Below, one piece after another: positions 8,752-15,375 of a DNA stretch of 64,000 nt. A program made the translations under genes and the position numbers. The DNA is taken from contig NZ_CP053928.1 of assembly GCF_014108865.1 (NCBI RefSeq), forward strand, positions 496,001-560,000, in the 5' to 3' direction. Each line of letters opens with the position of its first letter. The first letter of the stretch is position 1. This DNA comes from Nocardioides sp. WS12 (GTDB lineage Bacteria > Actinomycetota > Actinomycetes > Propionibacteriales > Nocardioidaceae). The notes below the pieces were generated by a model. The model did no database searches, was not told the origin of the DNA, and saw nothing but the letters and a program-made list of their open reading frames with translations.

Positions 8752-9255
8752 GTGGCCAAGTTGCCCCGCCTGTTGAAGAGCAAGGAACGCGACGTCCTCG
8801 CGCCCGACCGCGGTCCGCTGTTCACACTGCGGTTCGCGCTCGCCCTGCTGCTCATCGTCGGCGGCATCGCCTGGATCCTCTTCTACTACTTCGGCGTCCG
8901 CCCGACCGACGGCTTCGGCAGCATCAACGCCGACGGCAAGCCGAACCAGCCGACCGGCCCGTCGTTCCTCCAGGACCTCGAGGGCAAGAACTACCTGATC
9001 GGGTTCATCGCCCTGTTCCTCGGCCTGGCCATCTCGGCCCACCCGAAGACGCCGCTGGGCCGCGGCCGCGGTGTCGTGGTCGGCATGCTCGGTTGCTTCA
9101 TCATCGGTCTGATCTGGATCTGCATCTTCTACATCTTCCTCACCGGCAACGACCCGAAGGACCTGGTGATCTTCAACGACCTCGGTCAGAAGAACCTGTT
9201 CGTCGGCATCGCCTTCATGGCCGTCGGCTTCACCTTCGCCACACGCTGGGAGTGA
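8752..9255 (+). CDS. crgA: CrgA-family division protein, apparently duplicated (4 TM)
   Basis: CrgA is a small divisome membrane protein that coordinates FtsZ, PBPs and septal growth in actinobacteria; the family is usually about 85-95 aa with two helices. The GTG at 8752, preceded by AGGAG at 8741-8745, gives 167 aa with four hydrophobic segments (about 24-48, 80-98, 108-130, 148-166). The second half matches the CrgA pattern best (IGLIWI...KNLFVGIAFMAVG...RW). The first half repeats the same two-helix layout with DLEGKNYLIGFIALFLGLA facing DLGQKNLFVGIAFMAVGFT. I read this as an internal duplication. The family assignment is good; duplication is my inference. Confidence 0.85.
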   Translation: MAKLPRLLKSKERDVLAPDRGPLFTLRFALALLLIVGGIAWILFYYFGVRPTDGFGSINADGKPNQPTGPSFLQDLEGKNYLIGFIALFLGLAISAHPKTPLGRGRGVVVGMLGCFIIGLIWICIFYIFLTGNDPKDLVIFNDLGQKNLFVGIAFMAVGFTFATRWE

Positions 9256-9276
9256 TCCCCGCGCGAGCACGCGCAT

Positions 9277-9315
9277 GACAAACGCCGGTGGACCGCAAGG
9301 TCCGCCGGCGTTTGT
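9277..9315 (+). terminator. Strong hairpin terminator after crgA
   Basis: A long inverted repeat (GACAAACGCCGG ... CCGGCGTTTGTC with an inner GGACC/GGTCC and a GCAA loop) directly follows crgA. There is only a weak T-tract after it. It can also act for the rhomboid gene that ends at 9415 on the other strand. Confidence 0.75.
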
Positions 9316-9361
9316 CGTTCCACAGGTTTCTCCCCAGATGTGGAGAACTACATCGGTGTGA

Positions 9362-9395
9362 TTCATCCACAATGGTGGATAACCCTGTGGATGAA
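9362..9395. promoter_or_regulatory. Cluster of three DnaA-box-like sites in a perfect 10-bp inverted repeat
   Basis: Within 34 bases there are three 8-of-9 matches to the DnaA box TTATCCACA: TCATCCACA (9363-9371, +), GGTGGATAA (9374-9382, reverse) and TGTGGATGA (9386-9394, reverse). The outer two form a perfect inverted repeat, TTCATCCACA ... TGTGGATGAA. The site sits in the non-coding gap between the convergent crgA and rhomboid genes, about 26 kb from dnaA. Confidence 0.65.
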
Positions 9396-9414
9396 GGTCC
9401 CGTTCAGGCGTGGA

Positions 9415-10338
9415 TCAGGACAGCGTGAGAGTGCGGACGAGCGTCGCCGCGATGAGCAGGACCCCGACGACGCTCAGGCCGAGCGCCTGCATTTGGGTAC
9501 GACGACCCTTCGGCGCGTAGGCAATGACGGCCGCGATCAGGGCACCGCCGGCCAGCCCACCGAAGTGGCCCTGCCACGACACATTGGACAGCGTGAAGGT
9601 GAGGGCGATGTTGATGCCGATCCACAGCAGCAGTCCCTGCATCTGTCCGCCGACCTTGAGGCCGACGATGACCAGGGCACCCATCATCCCGAAGATCGCG
9701 CCGGAGGCGCCGACGGTGCTGCCGTGCTCGGCGGAGAGCCAGTAGACGGCCACCGAACCCGCGAGGCCCGAGAGCAGGTAGATGGCCAGGAAGCGCGTCC
9801 GGCCGAAGACCTGCTCCAGTTGGGGGCCGAGGACCCACAGGGCGAGCATGTTGAAGCCGAGGTGCCACGGTTCGACGTGGGTGAACATGCTGGTGAACAG
9901 CTGCCAGTACGCGCCGTCCTGGACGCCGAGCACCCACTGGGCGGTGGCGCCGCTGGTGCAGGTCGCCGCATCGTTGATGAACGGGTAGTACGAGCCGTCG
10001 CTCTCGCGACACGAACTCGCGGGCTGCAGGGCGAAGTACTCGTAGAGCCAGCTGCCGTAGCGGCCGGTGGCCATGATCGCGATCCAGATCGCGGCATTGA
10101 TACCGATCAGGACCTGCGAGGTGAGCGCCGGGTTCGTGGAGCGCGCGCCGCCGTACGCGGCCGTGGCCTGACGAACGGACTTGCGGCCTTCAGCCACGCA
10201 GTCCGGGCACTGGAAACCGACGGCAGCGTCACGCATGCAGTCGGGACAGATGGATTTGTCGCAGCGCTGGCAGCGGATCCAGGACTCGCGGTCGGGGTGC
10301 CGGTAACAGGTCGGCACCCCGACCGGAGGGTTGGTCAT
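9415..10338 (-). CDS. Rhomboid-family intramembrane serine protease with N-terminal zinc-ribbon
   Basis: Cleaves membrane proteins within or near the bilayer; the substrates here are unknown. The first 45 residues hold four Cys pairs (HPDRESWIRCQRCDKS, CPDCM, CPDC), a B-box or zinc-ribbon-like head typical of actinobacterial rhomboids. The membrane domain has six or seven helices. The catalytic Ser is in GASGAIFG and the catalytic His in WQGHFGGLAGG. The HxxxN-type helix WHLGFNMLALWVLG is also present. The start is ATG 10338, nine bases after the ppiA stop, so it lies in an operon with the cyclophilin. Length 307 aa is usual for this class. Confidence 0.92.
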   Translation of the reverse strand: MTNPPVGVPTCYRHPDRESWIRCQRCDKSICPDCMRDAAVGFQCPDCVAEGRKSVRQATAAYGGARSTNPALTSQVLIGINAAIWIAIMATGRYGSWLYEYFALQPASSCRESDGSYYPFINDAATCTSGATAQWVLGVQDGAYWQLFTSMFTHVEPWHLGFNMLALWVLGPQLEQVFGRTRFLAIYLLSGLAGSVAVYWLSAEHGSTVGASGAIFGMMGALVIVGLKVGGQMQGLLLWIGINIALTFTLSNVSWQGHFGGLAGGALIAAVIAYAPKGRRTQMQALGLSVVGVLLIAATLVRTLTLS

Positions 10339-10347
10339 GGAGCTCGG

Positions 10348-10854
10348 TCAGCCGACGATTTCGACGGACTCGATGACGATCGGCTCGACCGGCTTGTCGT
10401 TGCGACCGGTCGGGACGGCGGCGATGGCGTCGACGATGTCGCGGCCGGCCTGGTCGGCGACCTCACCGAAGATGGTGTGCTTGAAGTTCAGCCAGGTCGT
10501 CGCGCCAACGGTGATGAAGAACTGCGAGCCGTTGGTGCCCGGACCGGCGTTCGCCATCGCGAGCAGGTAGGGCTTGTCGAAGACGAGCTCGGGGTGCGGC
10601 TCGTCCTTGAACGTGTAGCCGGGACCGCCGGTGCCGGTGCCGAGGGGGCACCCGCCCTGGATCATGAAGCCCGGAATGATGCGGTGGAAGCCGAGGCCGT
10701 CGTAGAACGGGCCCGTCTTGCCGTTGCCGGCGTCGTACGCCTTCTCGCCCGTGGCGAGGCCGGTGAAGTTCGCGACCGTCTCCGGCGCGTGGTTCGGGAA
10801 CAGGGTGACGTTGATGTCGCCCTTGTTCGTCTTCAGGATGGCCTGGTCTGCCAT
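10348..10854 (-). CDS. ppiA: Cyclophilin-type peptidyl-prolyl cis-trans isomerase
   Basis: Cytosolic proline isomerase of 168 aa. The conserved cyclophilin core is visible: APETVANFTGLATG, YDGLGFHRIIPGFMIQGG, FKDE, LLAMANAGPGTNGSQFFI (the SQFFI catalytic strand) and HTIFGEV. The ATG at 10854 preceded by GAGGA fits the usual MADQAILKT start; an upstream in-frame extension has no homology. It is the promoter-proximal gene of the ppiA-rhomboid pair and is divergent from the small protein at 10976. Confidence 0.96.
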   Translation of the reverse strand: MADQAILKTNKGDINVTLFPNHAPETVANFTGLATGEKAYDAGNGKTGPFYDGLGFHRIIPGFMIQGGCPLGTGTGGPGYTFKDEPHPELVFDKPYLLAMANAGPGTNGSQFFITVGATTWLNFKHTIFGEVADQAGRDIVDAIAAVPTGRNDKPVEPIVIESVEIVG

Positions 10855-10975
10855 GAAATCCTCGTCTCGGTGATGGGTACGTCTTCGTGCGCGCTCGATC
10901 CTACGGGCACCCTGCTTGCGCGATGAGACATGCTGGGTCCTGCCCGCACAACCCCAACCCCAAGGAGTGCTCGGG

Positions 10976-11101
10976 ATGAAGAAGTTGAAGACGCTCGTGC
11001 TGGTTGTCGCGCTGGGCGCGGTTGTCGCTGCGGTGGCCAAGAAGCTGCAGGGTGGCAGCGCCGGAGCAGCCCAGTGGCAGTCGGCTGAGCCGACCGCCTG
11101 A
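10976..11101 (+). CDS. DLW-39-like small membrane protein, divergent copy
   Basis: A 41-residue peptide starting at ATG 10976 with a good AAGGAG nine bases upstream. It has a KK start, one hydrophobic helix (about 5-21), then KKLQ and a C-terminal stretch containing a single Trp. This is the same layout and the same length as the DLW-39 family protein at 24258-24383 (both MKKL..., AKKLQ or RKKLQ, one Trp, acidic tail). The family is an actinobacterial small protein of unknown role. The copy here departs from the consensus at the LW motif (QW), so it may be a divergent paralog. Confidence 0.65.
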   Translation: MKKLKTLVLVVALGAVVAAVAKKLQGGSAGAAQWQSAEPTA

Positions 11102-11121
11102 CTGCTCGTCGGTGATGGCCG

Positions 11122-11568
11122 TCAGGCGGCCGGGCGCGTCTCACTGTTGAGAACCGTGGCCACCTGTCGGGCCATCACCTCCCGGGCGACGCTCACTGGC
11201 AGCGCCGAGCCCGGCCGCACCAACTCGGCACGCAAGCCCTCCGCGAGGCCCAGCAAGGTCACCTGCTGGTGATCGGACAGCGGTCGCCCCTCGGACGCAC
11301 CGATGGCTTGGGCGAACACGTGGCGCTCGTCGTCACGCGACGCAGCGAGTAGCTCAGCCGGTACGAGATCGCCGACGAGGGCGCGTCCTCGCACAACTTC
11401 GTGCCAGGCAATCCAGACCGCGACACCCATGCGTTCGTGTTCCGTCTCGGGGAAGCGGAACTCCGGTATCTCGGGGTCGAGAACCATCAGCGACTCACGC
11501 ACCCATGCGAACCATCGTTGCTCCAAGGCCACCGATGCCATGCGACACAAGGCCGCCGTCGCCGACAA
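11122..11568 (-). CDS. Uncharacterised protein resembling a TetR ligand-binding domain without its HTH
   Basis: 148 residues from a TTG start at 11568, or 139 from the ATG at 11541. I cannot assign it firmly. The helical layout with WFAWVRESLMVLDPE early and LLGLAEGLRAELVRPGSA..VSVAREVMARQVATVL at the end resembles the C-terminal domain of TetR-family regulators. No helix-turn-helix precedes it: the region upstream has stops in all relevant frames and no recognisable HTH. It may be a decayed regulator or an unrelated helical protein. A perfect palindrome lies about 150 bases upstream. Coding status is moderately likely. Confidence 0.5.
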   Translation of the reverse strand: MSATAALCRMASVALEQRWFAWVRESLMVLDPEIPEFRFPETEHERMGVAVWIAWHEVVRGRALVGDLVPAELLAASRDDERHVFAQAIGASEGRPLSDHQQVTLLGLAEGLRAELVRPGSALPVSVAREVMARQVATVLNSETRPAA

Positions 11569-11720
11569 TGTCGAACGGATTCAACGACGCCGAGCGGAGG
11601 AATGGGCGTTCGTACGGTGAGCTGATCAATCGCATGCGGACGACGCTGACAGCCGGCGCCGACATCGAGACGGTCTGTCCACAGCGCCACCGCGAATCCA
11701 GCTGGGCACCACCCGCGCCG

Positions 11721-11746
11721 CAGGTTGATTGATATCAATCAACCTG
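11721..11746. promoter_or_regulatory. 26-bp perfect palindrome, putative operator
   Basis: The sequence reads the same on both strands over 26 bases; the half-site is CAGGTTGATTGAT. It lies in the 195-base gap between the DUF3817 stop (11763) and the start of the TetR-like gene (11568). Its inner 22 bases, GGTTGATTGA-TA-TCAATCAACC, recur at 55299-55320 with only the central TA changed to CA. There is no T-tract, so an operator is more likely than a terminator. The rest of the 195-base gap holds nothing I recognise. Confidence 0.7.
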
Positions 11747-11762
11747 CACACAGGCACCCTCC

Positions 11763-12098
11763 TCAGGAGGTGACGAGCTCGGGGTGCTCCTCGCGCAGCC
11801 GGTCAGCCACCCGGCGCTCGACCCAGAAGATCAGGCCGGGGATCAGGCCGGCGATCATCATCAGGCCGAACTGCGGCAGCGTCCAGCGCGCCTTCTGCGT
11901 CAGCACGAACGCCACGGCGACGTAGACCATGTAGATCCAGCCGTGCACCAGCCAGATCGGCGTCAGGTCGTCACCGAACTGCTGCAGGCCGCTGCCGTCC
12001 TCGAGCAGGTACTTCAGCACGGAGCCGATGGTGCCGATGACGAGAAGAACGCCGACCACGAGGGCGAGCACGCGGTAGGTGTTGAAGAGCTTGGTCAC
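11763..12098 (-). CDS. DUF3817 family integral membrane protein
   Basis: 111-residue membrane protein with three hydrophobic segments (about 9-27, 46-66 and 77-96), starting FNTYRVLALVVGVLL and containing WLVHGWIYMVYV, typical of DUF3817. Function unknown; the family often sits near cytochrome-oxidase or guaA-type genes. The GTG at 12098 overlaps the SURF1 stop (GTGA) and is preferred over a longer start that would run through SURF1. It is therefore co-translated with SURF1, which hints at a membrane or respiratory role, but that is inference. Confidence 0.85.
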   Translation of the reverse strand: MTKLFNTYRVLALVVGVLLVIGTIGSVLKYLLEDGSGLQQFGDDLTPIWLVHGWIYMVYVAVAFVLTQKARWTLPQFGLMMIAGLIPGLIFWVERRVADRLREEHPELVTS

Positions 12099-12856
12099 GG
12101 CTCCGAGCGTACGGCGTCGCGCACGTAGCGCCACCAGAGGAACCCCGCGAACGCGGCGAACACCCACCACTCGATCGCGTAGAGGATGTTGCGCAGGCCG
12201 GTGAACCGGCTGGCCGGCGGGAGCTGGTCCAGGGTGGCCGCAGTGACGCCGTCCGCCTGGTCGGCGGCCAACGGCTCCTCGGTGACGACGTAGGCCTCAT
12301 AGAGGTCCTGGTCCTCGTCGAGGAGCTGGAGCAGGTCGGCGATCCGCAGCGCCGGGACGACGGCGTCCTTCGGGTCGTCGTCGGGCTCGCCGGCGGCCTC
12401 GGTGGGCTGGAGCCAGCCGAGGACGTCGACCTCGCCCGACGGGGGTGCCGGTAGGTCCTCGATGGCGGTGTCCGCAGGCACCCACCCGCGAACGACGGGT
12501 ACGGCGGGCGCACCGAGCGCTCCCACGCTGATCGGGGTGACCAGCCAGCGACCGGGCTTGCCGTCGGCGCTCTCGCGGTCGGAGACAAGCACGGTGCCCT
12601 CGGCGAGGAAGGTGCCCCGCACCTCCACCGGTCGCCCGAGCCCGGCGGTCTGGAAGGGCTGGTCGGGACCCAGGACGTCCGTCAGCGGAACCGGTTCCGC
12701 CTCGGTCAGGTCGACCCGTTCGGCCGCGCGGCGCTCCTGCCAGGCGTCGTACTGCCACAGGCCCATGCCGGCCGCGAACGCAATGCAGACCAGGGCCAGC
12801 AGGTGGGCCCCCAGCAGACGTGGGCTCCAGGGGCGCACTCTCGACTCCGGGACCAC
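12095..12856 (-). CDS. SURF1-family cytochrome oxidase assembly protein
   Basis: 253-residue protein with the SURF1 layout: an N-terminal helix (LLALVCIAFAAGMGLWQYDAW, about 15-35), a large outer domain, and a C-terminal helix (NILYAIEWWVFAAFAGFLWW). The signatures GLWQYDAWQERR, RGTFL.E..VLV, VVRGWVP and RNILYAIEWW match the family, which helps insert haem a into subunit I of aa3-type oxidase in the membrane. It is first in a two-gene unit with DUF3817. It is divergent from the GntR gene at 12919, and the palindromic site between them may control both. Confidence 0.9.
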   Translation of the reverse strand: MVPESRVRPWSPRLLGAHLLALVCIAFAAGMGLWQYDAWQERRAAERVDLTEAEPVPLTDVLGPDQPFQTAGLGRPVEVRGTFLAEGTVLVSDRESADGKPGRWLVTPISVGALGAPAVPVVRGWVPADTAIEDLPAPPSGEVDVLGWLQPTEAAGEPDDDPKDAVVPALRIADLLQLLDEDQDLYEAYVVTEEPLAADQADGVTAATLDQLPPASRFTGLRNILYAIEWWVFAAFAGFLWWRYVRDAVRSEP

Positions 12857-12868
12857 ACTTGGAAGCGT

Positions 12869-12898
12869 ACTGGTCTTACCACTTGACCAGTGGACCAG
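12869..12898. promoter_or_regulatory. Palindromic operator candidate for the GntR regulator
   Basis: ACTGGTC (12869-12875) and GACCAGT (12885-12891) form a perfect 7-bp inverted repeat with a 9-base spacer. A further GGACCAG follows at 12892-12898. It lies 20-50 bases before the GntR/FadR-type gene and just upstream of SURF1. GGTC...GACC dyads are common for FadR-subfamily regulators; binding is inferred. Confidence 0.6.
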
Positions 12899-12918
12899 AG
12901 GCGGTTTACGGTCGGTCC

Positions 12919-13644
12919 ATGGCCCTGCGACCCGTCACCCGCCGCTCCGTGTCCGACCAGGTCTTCGACCAGTTGGTCGACGACGTCGTCGATGGCGAGA
13001 TCGCCGTCGGTGAAGCCCTGCCCAGTGAACGTCGCCTGGCGGAGGTGCTCGGCATCTCCCGGCCCGCGGTCCGCGAGGCACTCCAGCGGATCGGGCAGAC
13101 CGGCCTGGTCGAGGTCCGGCACGGCGGTGCCACGACCGTGCGCGACTTCCGCAAAGCCGCTGGACTGGACCTGCTGCCGAAGTTGCTGGTGCGCGGCGGG
13201 CGCCTCGACGCGGCCATCGTCCGCAGTGTCGTCGAGGCCCGCGCCGAGGTCGGCCCCGGCATCGCAGCGCTGGCTGCCGAGCGCGGGGGACCGGCACTGG
13301 CCGTGGCCCTCGACGCCGTCGTCGCCGACCTCGAAGCAGCCGACGACGCCATCACGTGGCAGCGACTCGCCCTCGACTACTGGGACCTGCTCGTCGACGG
13401 AGCCGACTCCCTGGTCTTCCGGCTCATGTACAACAGCCTCCGTGCGGCCTACGAGCCCGCGCTCCCGGCCCTCGCGGCGGTGCTCGCCGACGAGGTCGGA
13501 CAGGTCGAGCCCTACCGCCTCCTCGCTGCCGCCATCCGGGCCGGCGACCCGGCCACCGCCCGCGCCGCCGCGGCCCGCGTGCTCTCCCCGACAGCGAGTT
13601 CGCTGCTCGGTGCGCTCACCGCGCTGAGCGAGGACGACCAGTGA
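12919..13644 (+). CDS. GntR-family (FadR subfamily) transcriptional regulator
   Basis: 241-residue DNA-binding regulator. The winged HTH occupies about residues 7-72 (SVSDQVFDQLVDDVVDGEIA, LPSERRLAEVLGISRPAVRE, ALQRIGQTGLVEVRHGG..T) and the all-helical FCD-type ligand domain fills the rest. The ATG at 12919 follows the operator candidate directly; the in-frame extension upstream has no homology. Its TGA overlaps the GTG of the hydroxylase gene, so the two are coupled and the enzyme is the likely target. The ligand is unknown; a fatty acid or acyl-CoA is plausible from the partner. Confidence 0.9.
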   Translation: MALRPVTRRSVSDQVFDQLVDDVVDGEIAVGEALPSERRLAEVLGISRPAVREALQRIGQTGLVEVRHGGATTVRDFRKAAGLDLLPKLLVRGGRLDAAIVRSVVEARAEVGPGIAALAAERGGPALAVALDAVVADLEAADDAITWQRLALDYWDLLVDGADSLVFRLMYNSLRAAYEPALPALAAVLADEVGQVEPYRLLAAAIRAGDPATARAAAARVLSPTASSLLGALTALSEDDQ

Positions 13645-14381
13645 GCCCGCGGGACGCCGAGGCGTTCGCAGCCCAGCGGGTCGATGCGGACGAAGCGCGG
13701 CTGATCGTCGGCGACAAGGCCACCGGTCGTCGTACCAACCTCAGCCTGGGGGCGGTGTTCCGGGAGTACTGGAAGCACCCGAGCCCGTACCTGCTCAGCA
13801 CCTGCCTGGTCGCCGCGATCACCGGTCGTGTGCTGGCTGGCCGCGATGGCGGCGGTTCGTGGTGGGAGTTCGCGATCCCACTCGGGCTGCTCGCGATCCT
13901 GCCCGTGGTGGAGTGGCTGGTCCACGTCTTCATCCTGCACTGGCGACCGCGCAAGGTGGCCGGCCTGACCCTGGACCCGCTGCTCGCCCGCAAGCACCGC
14001 GCACACCACGCCAACCCTCGCGAGATCCCGCTGGTGTTCATCCCGTGGCAGGCCCAGTTGTGGCTGGCGCCGGCGTACACCGCGCTCGCCTGGGCGACGA
14101 CGCCCAACCCGACTGCGATGTTCTCGCTGCTGATCGGCATCTACACGCTGATGTCCGGCTACGAGTGGACCCACTACCTGCTGCACAGCGACTACCGACC
14201 GAAGTCGGCGTACTACCGCAAGATCTGGCGCAACCACCGTTTGCACCACTACAAGAGCGAGCACTACTGGTTCACGGTCACCTCGGCCGGTACGGCGGAC
14301 CGCCTCTTCGGTACGGCGCCCGAGCCGAGCAGCGTCCCGACCTCCCCGACAGTGCAGCGCCTGCACGACCTCGGTCGGTAG
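13641..14381 (+). CDS. Sterol desaturase / fatty acid hydroxylase family membrane enzyme
   Basis: 246-residue di-iron membrane enzyme of the fatty acid hydroxylase superfamily. The histidine boxes that bind iron are visible: HVFILH, RKHRAHH, WTHYLLHSDY and NHRLHHYKSEHYWF. There are several hydrophobic segments (about 50-90 and 135-170). The substrate is unknown: fatty acyl chains, carotenoids and sterol-like lipids are all used by the family. The GTG at 13641 overlaps the GntR stop; the longer upstream frame is antisense or out-of-frame GntR sequence. It is convergent with the lipoprotein gene, with 4 bases between them. Confidence 0.88.
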   Translation: MSPRDAEAFAAQRVDADEARLIVGDKATGRRTNLSLGAVFREYWKHPSPYLLSTCLVAAITGRVLAGRDGGGSWWEFAIPLGLLAILPVVEWLVHVFILHWRPRKVAGLTLDPLLARKHRAHHANPREIPLVFIPWQAQLWLAPAYTALAWATTPNPTAMFSLLIGIYTLMSGYEWTHYLLHSDYRPKSAYYRKIWRNHRLHHYKSEHYWFTVTSAGTADRLFGTAPEPSSVPTSPTVQRLHDLGR

Positions 14382-14385
14382 ACCG

Positions 14386-15342
14386 TCAGCCGCGGCAGAC
14401 CGCGAACGGCAAGTGCTGGGTCCGGGTGAGTTCGGCGGCGGCCGCCGGGTCGCTCAGCGTGTAGCCGAGGCGGCCGGTCGACGGGTCTGCCACGGGGCGA
14501 CTCATCGCGAGCGGGAACTCGGGGGCCGTCGGCGGCATCACCTCGGCCAGACGGGCGCGCTCGAAAGCGTCGGAACGGTCCGCGCCGAGCAGGACGGTCG
14601 CGAGCTCGCTGCCGAGCGCCACGGCGAAACCGTCCAGTTCGTCGAGAGCGCCCAGAGCGGCACCCGGCGCCGCAGCCAGCTGCGCCTTCATCCCGGCACC
14701 GAAGACGGTGTCGAAGTCCAGGCAACCGCGCGTGACGTACGTCGACACGGCCTCGCGGCCCGCGAGCTGGACCAACTCCGGCTCGGCGCCCCACGAATCC
14801 GCCGCGTCGGGCGCTGCGGACGAGGTGACCAGGTGGCGGGCGGCGTCGACGGAGGCGCCCTTGAGCGGCCCGACACCGGCGCGGACGGCGCGGGACACGG
14901 CGGCCATCGCGGTCGTCGGCCGGAACGCCAGCACCCAGCCGCTGCCGTTGTCACCGCCGTAGGTGGCTTCCCAGGCGACGTCGTCCTGACTGATGCCGAA
15001 GTCGTCACGCAGCCGGGCCTCGAACGGGCGCAGCATGCCGCGGGACAGGGCGGCCGTGCCGGGAACCTTCGCCCAGAAGGCGTCGCGGTCGGCCGGCACG
15101 CTGTCCCTGGAGAGGGAGCCAAAACCCAGCACCAGCCGCAGTTGGTCGAAGTCCGTCACCATCACGGTGCTGGCGTCAGCCGGCACCAGCGCGAGTACGG
15201 CGGCCGAGGGTTCCAGTGATTCGTCGTAGGTCGACACGACGGCTGCGGGGGTGGGCTCGTCCTGGTAGACCGGCTTGGGGTCGCCACTGCAGGCGGTCAG
15301 CAGGGCAAGCCCGGCCAGCGCTGCACCCATCCGCACGCCCAT
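14386..15342 (-). CDS. Hypothetical lipoprotein
   Basis: About 318 residues with a clear lipoprotein signal peptide: MGVRM, a hydrophobic run, then the lipobox LLTACSG (Cys about 19). I recognise no domain in the mature part. It contains VPADASTVMVTDFDQLRLVLG near the start, a single internal Cys at RGCLDFDTVFG and another near the C-terminus (FAVCRG), which might pair. It sits downstream of egtB-egtD on the same strand, 33 bases after the egtD stop, so it could be co-transcribed. No link to ergothioneine is evident from the sequence. Confidence 0.85.
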   Translation of the reverse strand: MGVRMGAALAGLALLTACSGDPKPVYQDEPTPAAVVSTYDESLEPSAAVLALVPADASTVMVTDFDQLRLVLGFGSLSRDSVPADRDAFWAKVPGTAALSRGMLRPFEARLRDDFGISQDDVAWEATYGGDNGSGWVLAFRPTTAMAAVSRAVRAGVGPLKGASVDAARHLVTSSAAPDAADSWGAEPELVQLAGREAVSTYVTRGCLDFDTVFGAGMKAQLAAAPGAALGALDELDGFAVALGSELATVLLGADRSDAFERARLAEVMPPTAPEFPLAMSRPVADPSTGRLGYTLSDPAAAAELTRTQHLPFAVCRG

Positions 15343-15375
15343 CACGGCGCTGATCTTGCCACGCCCGGCGGTGGT

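Noticed and set aside
9340..10926. A 528-codon open frame on the plus strand opposite the rhomboid and ppiA genes.
   Set aside because: It is a high-GC antisense shadow; the minus-strand proteins have complete family motifs.
11721..11746. FNR/CRP-type site in the palindrome (TTGAT...ATCAA).
   Set aside because: The spacing is 0 or 8 instead of 4, so it does not fit FNR; kept as an unknown operator.
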